From Mycobacterium helveticum (GTDB lineage: Bacteria > Actinomycetota > Actinomycetes > Mycobacteriales > Mycobacteriaceae), in the NCBI RefSeq assembly GCF_007714205.1, contig NZ_VMQU01000022.1:1-51025 (forward strand): a DNA stretch of 51,025 bases. Reading direction: 5' to 3'. Under the pieces are notes generated by a model. That model was not told the origin of the DNA and ran no database searches. It saw only the letters and a list, made by a program, of their open reading frames with translations. Position 1 is the stretch's first letter, and each line of letters starts with the position of its first letter. Shown here in pieces: positions 41,747 to 51,025 of the stretch. The translations under genes were made by a program, and so were the position numbers.

Positions 41747-42816
41747 GTGGCGTGCCCTTCACGAGGTGGGTCTGGCAGGACGTCGGTGCGGCGGGTATTG
41801 CGGTCTGCCCAGAGGACGACCAGTGCGTGCGGCACCGTCAGCGCGAGCAGAAGGCGTAAGACCTGGGCCAAGACCGCGGGTGGATCCGACGCCGACGCCG
41901 TCAACCAGGCGAGCGCGGTCAACGCCGTCCATGCCGCAAGCGATGGCACCGCGGCCAGTCGGATCAGCCGCAGGACGGCCTCGCGGCGTCGGCCCGTGGT
42001 GAGCAGCGCGGCGCAGCCCGGCTCGATGGTCAGCAGCCGCGCGCAGTGGCGCAGCGAGTGCCAGCCGCCGAACCACACGGCGAACGCGAGCAGCGGTGGC
42101 GCGAGCAGCCCGACGGCGCCGAGGATCAGGACGTCGAGAGCGACCGCCGGATGACCGGTCCGCAGCGACGCGACCACCGCGACCAGCGCCGCCAGCAGCC
42201 ACACCGCGACCAGACCGGTCTGCATCGGTGCCCAGCCGAGCGCCCGGGCAAGACCCGGTGAGACGGTGGTCGCCACCGCCCTCAGCTGGTCGCCGCTACG
42301 GGCCAGGGGCAGCAGGAGCGCCCCGGTTCCGGCGACGGCGACCGCAAGGGCCACCAGGTGCGGCGGCCGCCAGCCGGTGAGTCGGCGTGCGACCTCGAGT
42401 TCGCCGAGGCCGAAGTGCAGCCCGCTCAGGATCACAACGGCGATCAACGCGGCCGGATCGGCCCACCGCAGCAACGCGCACACGCCCGCCGCCGCTCCGG
42501 CGTAGACGGCCGCGACAGCCGCCACGGGTCTGTCCCCGGCCAGGCGCGCGACGATCGCATGGTCGGCCGCGCCGTGCGGGACTCCGGCCACCAGCCCCAG
42601 GCCGGCGAGTGCCAGCACCACCGGCGCCGGGACGGCGGGCAGTCCGATGAGGTGTCCGCCCGCCACCACCGCCGTACCCGACAGCACCCATCTCGACCAG
42701 GTGGCGGCGGTCGTGAGCGGCGTTCGCCCGGCGGTCGTGCCGGGGGACGCCGGCCCGCACGGGCCGGTCGCCGCGACTGTTGCGCCCCGAGGGCGGGTGC
42801 GGCTTCCGGTACCCAT
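41743..42816 (-). CDS. blh: Brp/Blh-type beta-carotene 15,15'-dioxygenase
   Basis: A 357-residue, multi-spanning membrane enzyme of the Brp/Blh family, which cleaves beta-carotene into two retinals for microbial rhodopsins. The family histidines are all present: H81 and H86 in [10 protein letters not shown]134 in [10 protein letters not shown]253 and H257 in GGWHSLRH, and H330 in TVPHALV. I chose ATG 42816 because AAGGCAGG lies about 6 nt upstream; an ATG at 42843 has no Shine-Dalgarno. The gene follows the rhodopsin gene by 42 nt and overlaps the cytochrome b gene. No carotenoid-synthesis genes are in the window, so beta-carotene must come from elsewhere in the genome. Confidence 0.87.
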   Translation of the reverse strand: MGTGSRTRPRGATVAATGPCGPASPGTTAGRTPLTTAATWSRWVLSGTAVVAGGHLIGLPAVPAPVVLALAGLGLVAGVPHGAADHAIVARLAGDRPVAAVAAVYAGAAAGVCALLRWADPAALIAVVILSGLHFGLGELEVARRLTGWRPPHLVALAVAVAGTGALLLPLARSGDQLRAVATTVSPGLARALGWAPMQTGLVAVWLLAALVAVVASLRTGHPAVALDVLILGAVGLLAPPLLAFAVWFGGWHSLRHCARLLTIEPGCAALLTTGRRREAVLRLIRLAAVPSLAAWTALTALAWLTASASDPPAVLAQVLRLLLALTVPHALVVLWADRNTRRTDVLPDPPREGHAT

Positions 42817-42858
42817 GCGAACCTGCCTTGCCAGAAGAACCATGACGGACCGCTGGCG

Positions 42859-43683
42859 CTACGCCGCTACCCTGACGCGCTGATCGGTGTGCACGCCCTC
42901 CCGGACCGCGAAGTCGGGTTCGTCGGCCGTGGACTTGACGCGGGCGATCTTGTAGATCAACAGCCCGTAGAGGCACTTGGCCAAGATGTCGGCGACCGAG
43001 TAGCCGCCCTGCTTGACCACCCATGCGGCCGCGCCCGCGTGCGGCGCGTAGAGCGGAATGATGTAGGCGATGGGGTAGACGCCCCAGGTGGCCAGCAGCA
43101 AGTAACGGATTCCGCTCACGGTGCTACGCACGGCTGCGGGCTGACGATCCAGCGATCGGGTCAGCTCGACGAACAGCACGTAGAGGATGTAGAGGAAGGG
43201 AATCGTGGACAGCAACCCGAAGACGTTGCGCACCGCATTGTCGCCGCTGATCTCCCCGGGGTAGCCCAGACCGATCATCAGGGCCGATGCGGGAATGAGC
43301 CGGTAGAGCAGGGAATTCTGCAGCTTGCGGGCCAGCGCCAGCACGACGACGAGCTCGGTCAGCAGCAGTGGCACCGTGAGGACCCAGTCGACGTAGCGGT
43401 ACGCCTCGTTGAACGATTGCCCGGCCGCCTGGACGTAGGTGCCGCGTCCGCCCACGGCGGTGGTGACGAACGCCTGCTTGAACGAGTCGAAGATGCGGAA
43501 GTAGTGGTAGGCGGCGATGCCGCAGACGATCGCGGACATCAGTACGGCCTGCCGGTAGCGAGCCAGCACCCGTCCTTGCGCGGCCAGCAGGAAAATCGCG
43601 GTGAACAGTTGCGCCGCGATCGAGAAGGACAGCAGGTTGTAGACCGTGTCGAATTGGGAGTGGGTCAGTTCGTCAGGGGTCAT
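42859..43683 (-). CDS. Microbial rhodopsin, predicted outward proton pump
   Basis: A 274-residue seven-helix retinal protein. Helix C reads EAYRYVDWVLTVPLLLTE, giving proton acceptor D99, T103 and donor E110, the DTE pattern of proteorhodopsin-like pumps. L107 matches the green-tuning leucine, H60 the acceptor-linked histidine, and D232 with K236 (DILAK) the second counterion and retinal Schiff-base lysine. Helix E carries GYPGEISG then GLLSTIPFLYILY, resembling the xanthorhodopsin/actinorhodopsin branch. G156 aligns by eye with the glycine that lets a carotenoid antenna reach retinal. The ATG at 43683 has AAAGG 9 nt upstream. First gene of rhodopsin-blh-qcrB. Confidence 0.93.
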   Translation of the reverse strand: MTPDELTHSQFDTVYNLLSFSIAAQLFTAIFLLAAQGRVLARYRQAVLMSAIVCGIAAYHYFRIFDSFKQAFVTTAVGGRGTYVQAAGQSFNEAYRYVDWVLTVPLLLTELVVVLALARKLQNSLLYRLIPASALMIGLGYPGEISGDNAVRNVFGLLSTIPFLYILYVLFVELTRSLDRQPAAVRSTVSGIRYLLLATWGVYPIAYIIPLYAPHAGAAAWVVKQGGYSVADILAKCLYGLLIYKIARVKSTADEPDFAVREGVHTDQRVRVAA

Positions 43684-43725
43684 CGTTGAACCTTTGAACT
43701 TGAGGGGACAGGGATGAAACAGATC

Positions 43726-43760
43726 GTACACTAATGTACAAACTATCCAGTAGTGGTTAG
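43726..43760. promoter_or_regulatory. Two adjacent dyads between rhodopsin and tetR genes
   Basis: GTACA-CTAA-TGTAC (43726-43739) is a perfect dyad. CTATCCA-GTAG-TGGTTAG (43743-43760) is a 7-4-7 dyad with one mismatch, starting 3 nt later. They sit 43-77 nt upstream of the rhodopsin ATG and 94-128 nt upstream of tetR, where a TetR dimer could repress both directions. No convincing -35/-10 pair could be fixed, though TACGAT (minus strand, 43723-43728) overlaps the first dyad. Confidence 0.55.
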
Positions 43761-43853
43761 AACACACATTTCTGGTTGAACCGTTCATCGGGTAGTTTTG
43801 GGAACCACCTGCGACACATCCAGCCCGCGTGCAGCGGGGGAAGGGACGCTCGG

Positions 43854-44423
43854 ATGACACTCGCGCACGGCCGCCGGACGGGCCCTCCGGACGAGGACGC
43901 CCGGATCACCCGGACCCGGGGCGACATCGCGCGCACGGCTTTCGACGTCCTGATCGAGGAGGGGGCCGAGGCGCTCACGCACGCCCGCGTCGCCGAGCGG
44001 GCCGGCTACTCGAAGACCACCCTCTACAAGCACTGGCCATTGCGGTCCGACCTTGCGGCCCTGGCCTTGGAGGCGCTTCGGGAGGTCAAGCACCACGAAC
44101 GGACCGGCGATATCCGCGCCGATCTGATCGGGCAGCTCACGGCGTTCCGGCAGGGGGTGGTCGACCTGCGGCTCGACCGGGTGCTCTCCGCGATGGCCCA
44201 GTGGGCGACGGTCGACACGATGAGTCGGATCAGAAACGAGATCAATGCCGAGGGTCAGCGACCGATCCGGACGATTCTCGCCGACGTCTTCGAGGGTCCG
44301 GAGTTGGATGCGGCGGTTTCGATGCTCTCCGGCGTGGTTGCGTGCCCGTCGCTGATGTTCGGTACGGTGCCCGGCGACGACGTCATCGAGGCCGCGGTCG
44401 ACATCGTCCTTCGTCGTCGTTGA
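43854..44423 (+). CDS. TetR-family regulator divergent from the rhodopsin operon
   Basis: A 189-residue TetR-type regulator. The HTH lies at about residues 20-65: GDIARTAFDVLIEEGAEAL, then HARVAERAGYSKTTLYKHWP with the usual Y-K-H-W-P end of the recognition helix. A C-terminal ligand domain follows. I chose ATG 43854 (MTLAHGRRTGP) with GGGGGAAGGGA about 8 nt upstream; an in-frame ATG at 43776 would add 26 unlike residues. It is divergent from rhodopsin-blh-qcrB with two dyads between. Its ligand is unknown; carotenoid, retinoid or energy-state signals are guesses. It ends 52 nt before fabG1. Confidence 0.85.
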   Translation: MTLAHGRRTGPPDEDARITRTRGDIARTAFDVLIEEGAEALTHARVAERAGYSKTTLYKHWPLRSDLAALALEALREVKHHERTGDIRADLIGQLTAFRQGVVDLRLDRVLSAMAQWATVDTMSRIRNEINAEGQRPIRTILADVFEGPELDAAVSMLSGVVACPSLMFGTVPGDDVIEAAVDIVLRRR

Positions 44424-44438
44424 GCCGCGGCGAGCCGA

Positions 44439-46077
<1,639 letters not shown>

Positions 46078-46083
46078 GCACCA

Positions 46084-47091
46084 ATGCAATTCGATGCGGT
46101 CCTGCTGCTGTCGTTCGGCGGGCCGGAGGGGCCTGAGCAGGTGCGGCCGTTCTTGGAGAACGTCACCCGCGGCCGTGGCGTGCCACCCGAACGCCTCGAC
46201 GAGGTCGCGGAGCACTACCTGCATTTCGGCGGGGTGTCGCCGATCAACGGGATCAACCGCGCGCTGATCACCGAGTTGCGGGAAGAGCTGGGCCTGCCGG
46301 TGTACTTTGGCAACCGCAACTGGGAGCCCTACGTCGAAGAGACCGTTGCGACCATGCGCGACAACGGTGTTCGCCGGGCGGCGGTGTTCACCACCTCGGC
46401 GTGGAGCGGGTATTCCAGCTGTACCCAGTACGTCGAGGACATCGCCCGGGCCCGGCGGGTGACCGGGCCGGGCGCACCCGAACTGGTCAAACTGCGGCCC
46501 TACTTCGACCATCCGCTGTTCGTCGAGATGTTCGCCGAGTCGATCGCCGCGGCCGCCGCGACGGTCCCGCGTGGCGCGCGGCTGGTGTTCACCGCGCATT
46601 CCATCCCGGTGGCCGCCGACCGGCGCTGCGGCCCCGACCTCTACAGCCGCCAAGTCGGTTATGCCGCAAGGCTGGTGGCCGCGGCCGCCGGATACGCCGA
46701 TTACGACGTCGTGTGGCAGTCGCGTTCGGGGCCGCCGCGGGTGCCCTGGCTGGAACCCGACGTGGGCGACCACCTGGCGGCGCTGGCGCAAGCCGGCACC
46801 GACGCCGTCGTCGTTTGTCCGATCGGCTTCGTCGCCGACCACATCGAGGTGGTGTGGGATCTCGACCACGAGTTGCGCCTGCAGGCCCGGGCGGCGGGCG
46901 TGGCGTTCGCCCGGGCCGCGACACCCAATGCCGACCGGCGTTTCGCCCGGCTGGCCGCCGGTTTGATCGACGAACTGTGCGGCGACCGCACGCCCGAGCG
47001 GGTGACCGGCCGTGACCCGGTGCCGGGTTGCCTGGCCAGCGTCAACGGCGAGCCGTGCCGCCCGCCGCACTGCGTGGCGCGGGATCGGTAG
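46084..47091 (+). CDS. hemH: Ferrochelatase (coproporphyrin type)
   Basis: A 335-residue ferrochelatase. In actinobacteria this enzyme inserts iron into coproporphyrin III (CpfC). The catalytic histidine is H172 in FTAHSIP, with acidic residues in [14 protein letters not shown] (E255, E263). C-terminal cysteines C316, C325 and C330 ([17 protein letters not shown]) fit the [2Fe-2S] cluster of mycobacterial ferrochelatases. The ATG is 6 nt after the inhA stop, so it is co-transcribed with inhA and shares the fabG1 promoter. Fe-S need links it to the suf operon in this window. Confidence 0.94.
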   Translation: MQFDAVLLLSFGGPEGPEQVRPFLENVTRGRGVPPERLDEVAEHYLHFGGVSPINGINRALITELREELGLPVYFGNRNWEPYVEETVATMRDNGVRRAAVFTTSAWSGYSSCTQYVEDIARARRVTGPGAPELVKLRPYFDHPLFVEMFAESIAAAAATVPRGARLVFTAHSIPVAADRRCGPDLYSRQVGYAARLVAAAAGYADYDVVWQSRSGPPRVPWLEPDVGDHLAALAQAGTDAVVVCPIGFVADHIEVVWDLDHELRLQARAAGVAFARAATPNADRRFARLAAGLIDELCGDRTPERVTGRDPVPGCLASVNGEPCRPPHCVARDR

Positions 47092-47109
47092 CGGCGTTTC
47101 ACCGGCGCC

Positions 47110-48033
47110 TCAGTCCGCCCAGGCCGAGCGCAGGATCGCGGTGACCGCGGCCATCCGCGCCGACCGCACCACCGCGGTCAGCGGTCGCAGCGCGTCGTTG
47201 GCGATGCGTGACTCGGACGAGGATTGCGCCATGACCGGTTCCGCCCCGGCGAACGGACCACGGGCAGAGTCCGACAATCGGCTGAGCCCGGCGCTGACCG
47301 CGATGATCGCGTCGACGTGCGCGGCGTTCTCCAGCACCCGCAGTGCCCGCGACGGTGCATGGTCGGGAATCCGGTGCTGCCGTGCGGATTCCAGCAGCTG
47401 CTCGACGAGCCCGCGCGGGTCGTCGACGTCGGTGGCCGCCGATCCGATCCCGAGGGCGCCCAGCGCGTCGGCGGCCGAGCGCACGGCCGAGCGCAGGGAG
47501 TACTCGGCATCGCCGAGTTCGTGGTGTTGCAGCGCCGGCGCACCGGGCAGGGAGTACACGGTCCATGACAGCGCCGACGATTCGGGCAGGCCCGCGTCGC
47601 CGGTGGCATCCTCGAAGTCGTCGTAGCCGAACTCGGGGACCATCCCGACGGCGCTGCCGTCAGGGTCGGGGCCGGTGATGATGATCGCCTCGCCCGCGGC
47701 CAGCGCGTCGCGCTGGAACTGGGTTCCCGCGGCCAGCCCCCGCACGTCGCCGGGCACCGGCAGCAGCACGTTGATGGTGCCGCGCAACCGGACCGGGCCG
47801 CCGGCCGCCGGGCGTCCCGACGCCGTGCGCAGGGTCTGCAACAACGACACCGCGCCGGCGTCGTCGACATCGGGCCACGGCAGCCCGGTGTGGCCGGCCG
47901 CGACCGCATCATATGCGGTGACGGATTGCTTTGGCGCCCAAAGGGATAACGCGTCCAGAACGTCGTCGGGCGCGGCCTTGCCCGCAAGCCAGGCGTTGGC
48001 CCACAGGGACAGCGAAACACTGGGACACCACAC
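47110..48033 (-). CDS. Conserved hypothetical protein (Rv1486c-like)
   Basis: A protein of about 307 residues, mostly acidic and Ala-rich, without membrane spans or known catalytic motif. It begins near [23 protein letters not shown] and holds the conserved-looking [20 protein letters not shown]. tuberculosis has Rv1486c at the same place. The start is uncertain: GTG 48033 lies a few bases downstream of a TACACT -10-like box, suggesting a leaderless message, while ATG 48075 would add 14 residues. It is convergent with hemH (18 nt apart) and divergent from nfeD (67 nt). Confidence 0.75.
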   Translation of the reverse strand: MWCPSVSLSLWANAWLAGKAAPDDVLDALSLWAPKQSVTAYDAVAAGHTGLPWPDVDDAGAVSLLQTLRTASGRPAAGGPVRLRGTINVLLPVPGDVRGLAAGTQFQRDALAAGEAIIITGPDPDGSAVGMVPEFGYDDFEDATGDAGLPESSALSWTVYSLPGAPALQHHELGDAEYSLRSAVRSAADALGALGIGSAATDVDDPRGLVEQLLESARQHRIPDHAPSRALRVLENAAHVDAIIAVSAGLSRLSDSARGPFAGAEPVMAQSSSESRIANDALRPLTAVVRSARMAAVTAILRSAWAD

Positions 48034-48100
48034 GATGTCGCAGTGTAGTGGCTTTGTCCGCCGCGGGCCGATCATGCGCGATCACGCGTATTCTGGCCGC

Positions 48101-48532
48101 ATGCCCGGCGCGGCGCTTTGGCTGATCTGCGCACTGGTGCTGGCCAGCGCGGAGGCCCTCACCGGCGATATGTTCCTGCTCATGCTCGGCGGCGGCGCGC
48201 TGGCCGCGTCGGCGGCCAGCTGGCTGGCGGACTGGCCGATCTGGGCCGACGGGCTGGTGTTCCTGATCGTTTCGGTGCTGCTGCTGGTGCTGGTCCGTCC
48301 GGCGCTGCGGCGCAGGCTGACGCCCGGGGCGCCGCAGTTGGGCATCGAGGCGCTGGAGGGCCGCAGCGCGCTGGTGCTCGACCGGGTGGCCCGCGACGCG
48401 GGCCAGGTGAAGCTCGACGGCCAGGTCTGGACGGCGCGGCCGCTGAACGACGGCGACGTCTACGAACCGGGGGAGTCGGTCACCGTCGTGCACATCGACG
48501 GCGCCACCGCGGTGGTGTTCCGAACCGCGTGA
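48101..48532 (+). CDS. NfeD-like membrane protein
   Basis: A 143-residue protein with three membrane segments (about 4-22, 26-44 and 48-66) and a C-terminal OB-fold (about 85-143: LEGRSALVLDRVARDAGQVKLDG through AVVF). This is the short NfeD1b class, which partners SPFH proteins. The ATG at 48101 is the only sensible start. It is followed within 37 nt by the SPFH gene, forming the usual nfeD-stomatin pair that organises membrane microdomains. Confidence 0.85.
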   Translation: MPGAALWLICALVLASAEALTGDMFLLMLGGGALAASAASWLADWPIWADGLVFLIVSVLLLVLVRPALRRRLTPGAPQLGIEALEGRSALVLDRVARDAGQVKLDGQVWTARPLNDGDVYEPGESVTVVHIDGATAVVFRTA

Positions 48533-48569
48533 CGGTGTTCGACAGAGGCTGCGGGAGAAAGGAAGTCCG

Positions 48570-49712
48570 ATGCAAGGTGCGGTTGCAGGCCTGGTATTGC
48601 TGGCCGTTTTGGTGATCTTCGCCATCGTTGTGGTGGCCAAGTCGGTTGCGTTGGTCCCGCAGGCCGAGGCGGCGGTGATCGAACGGCTGGGCCGGTACAG
48701 CCGCACGGTCAGCGGCCAGCTGACCTTGTTGGTGCCGTTCATCGACCGGGTCCGCGCGCGGGTGGACCTGCGCGAGCGGGTGGTGTCGTTTCCGCCGCAG
48801 CCGGTGATCACCGAGGACAACCTGACCCTGTCGATCGACACGGTGGTGTACTTCCAGGTCACCAACCCGCAGGCGGCCGTCTACCAGATCAGCAACTACC
48901 TCGTCGGGGTCGAGCAGCTCGCCACGACCACGCTGCGCAACGTCGTCGGTGGCATGACGCTGGAGCAGACGCTGACGTCCCGCGACCAGATCAACGGTCA
49001 GTTGCGGGGCGTGCTCGACGAGGCGACCGGCCGCTGGGGCCTGCGGGTGGCGCGGGTCGAGCTGCGCAGCATCGACCCGCCCCCGTCGATCCAGGCGTCG
49101 ATGGAAAAGCAGATGAAGGCCGACCGCGAGAAGCGGGCGATGATCTTGACCGCCGAAGGGATGCGCGAGTCGTCGATCAAGGAGGCCGAGGGGCAGAAGC
49201 AGGCGCAGATCCTGGCGGCCGAGGGCGCCAAGCAGGCCGCGATCCTGGCCGCCGAGGCCGAGCGGCAGTCGCGCATGCTGCGCGCCCAGGGCGAGCGCGC
49301 CGCGGCCTACCTGCAGGCGCAGGGGCAGGCCAAGGCCATCGAGAAGACGTTCGCCGCGATCAAGGCCGCCCGGCCCACCCCGGAGTTGCTCGCCTATCAA
49401 TACCTGCAGACGCTGCCGGAGCTGGCGCGCGGTGACGCCAACAAGGTGTGGGTGGTGCCCAGCGACTTCAGCGCGGCGTTGCAGGGGTTCACCAGGATGC
49501 TGGGCAAACCGGGCGAGGACGGAGTGTTCCGGTTCGAGCCGTCGCCGGTCGACGAGGCGCCCGCACCGGCGGCAGGCGACGACGCCGACGTCGCCGACTG
49601 GTTTTCGACCGAGACCGATCCGGTGATTGCGCGGGCGGTGGCCAAGGCGGAGGCGATTGCGCAGAAGCCGGTGGATGGTCATGGTGGGCTGCCACCGGAG
49701 TTGAATCAGTAG
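48570..49712 (+). CDS. SPFH/Band 7 stomatin-like protein
   Basis: A 380-residue stomatin/prohibitin-family protein (Rv1488-like). One N-terminal membrane anchor (about 5-25) precedes the SPFH domain (about 28-185: PQAEAAVIERLGRYSRTV, VSFPPQPVITEDNLTLSIDTVVYFQV). A long alanine-rich coiled coil (about 185-275, with EAEGQKQAQILAAEGAKQAA) mediates oligomers. The tail is acidic. The ATG at 48570 has GAAAGGAAG about 6 nt upstream. It probably forms membrane rings with the preceding NfeD. Confidence 0.9.
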   Translation: MQGAVAGLVLLAVLVIFAIVVVAKSVALVPQAEAAVIERLGRYSRTVSGQLTLLVPFIDRVRARVDLRERVVSFPPQPVITEDNLTLSIDTVVYFQVTNPQAAVYQISNYLVGVEQLATTTLRNVVGGMTLEQTLTSRDQINGQLRGVLDEATGRWGLRVARVELRSIDPPPSIQASMEKQMKADREKRAMILTAEGMRESSIKEAEGQKQAQILAAEGAKQAAILAAEAERQSRMLRAQGERAAAYLQAQGQAKAIEKTFAAIKAARPTPELLAYQYLQTLPELARGDANKVWVVPSDFSAALQGFTRMLGKPGEDGVFRFEPSPVDEAPAPAAGDDADVADWFSTETDPVIARAVAKAEAIAQKPVDGHGGLPPELNQ

Positions 49713-49719
49713 TCGGCGT

Positions 49720-51025
<1,306 letters not shown>

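Noticed and set aside
40115..42154. Long plus-strand frame opposite qcrB-like and blh genes
   Set aside because: Its composition is His/Gln/Asp/Arg-rich shadow coding with no recognisable domain, while the minus strand encodes two clear families.
40103..44423. Accessory block as a mobile element
   Set aside because: No integrase, transposase, tRNA site or flanking direct repeats were seen; acquisition by recombination is possible but not shown.

Overview
The window is high-GC actinobacterial DNA from a Mycobacterium, probably a slow-growing non-tuberculous species. Three things point there: a PE_PGRS-type Gly-rich gene at the right edge, an intein-bearing SufB, and a gene order that follows the M. 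tuberculosis Rv1445c to Rv1488 segment almost step by step. The M. tuberculosis comparisons are from memory, not from a search. No tRNA, rRNA, IS element, CRISPR array or replication origin was seen, and no stretch above 300 bases lacks a gene.

Layout. 1-2240: a CPA2 cation/proton antiporter with a U-tract terminator, then a decayed Rv1444c-like gene. 2255-8720 (minus): the pentose-phosphate operon tkt-tal-zwf-opcA-pgl. 8997-12813: haem A synthesis (ctaB, ctaA) around a quinone reductase and an ATP-grasp-like protein. 12870-16290 (minus): an ABC exporter pair and the mannosyltransferase mptB. 16456-23825 (plus): the suf iron-sulfur operon sufR-B-D-C-S-U-T, with a LAGLIDADG intein inside SufB. 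23960-26698: a two-domain lipoprotein and an acyl-CoA dehydrogenase. 26847-30051: thioredoxin, an enoyl-CoA hydratase-like protein, an ABC-F protein and a small HTH protein. 30121-33581: aconitase with an AcnR-like repressor. 33816-40026: Rv1476, the peptidoglycan hydrolases ripA and ripB, and moxR1 with its DUF58 and VWA partners. 40103-44423: an inserted accessory block. 44476-47091: fabG1-inhA-hemH. 47110-49712: a conserved hypothetical, then nfeD and an SPFH protein. From 49720: the 3' part of a PE_PGRS gene, running into a C-rich, artefact-like end.

The notable part is the accessory block between the VWA gene and fabG1, where M. tuberculosis has only Rv1482c. It encodes a microbial rhodopsin with every residue of an outward proton pump, a Brp/Blh-type beta-carotene dioxygenase that would make its retinal, and a full-length second cytochrome b (QcrB-like) whose start codon overlaps the blh stop. 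A divergent TetR regulator flanks them, and two adjacent dyads lie between it and the rhodopsin gene. The arrangement suggests a regulated unit joining light-driven proton pumping to a variant bc1 complex. I do not know of a description of such a linkage in mycobacteria.

Several regulatory sites can be read directly: a SufR-type operator over the sufR start, an AcnR-type operator upstream of acn, a dyad upstream of ctaA, three 15-bp-spaced repeats upstream of the lipoprotein gene, and the conserved fabG1-inhA promoter.
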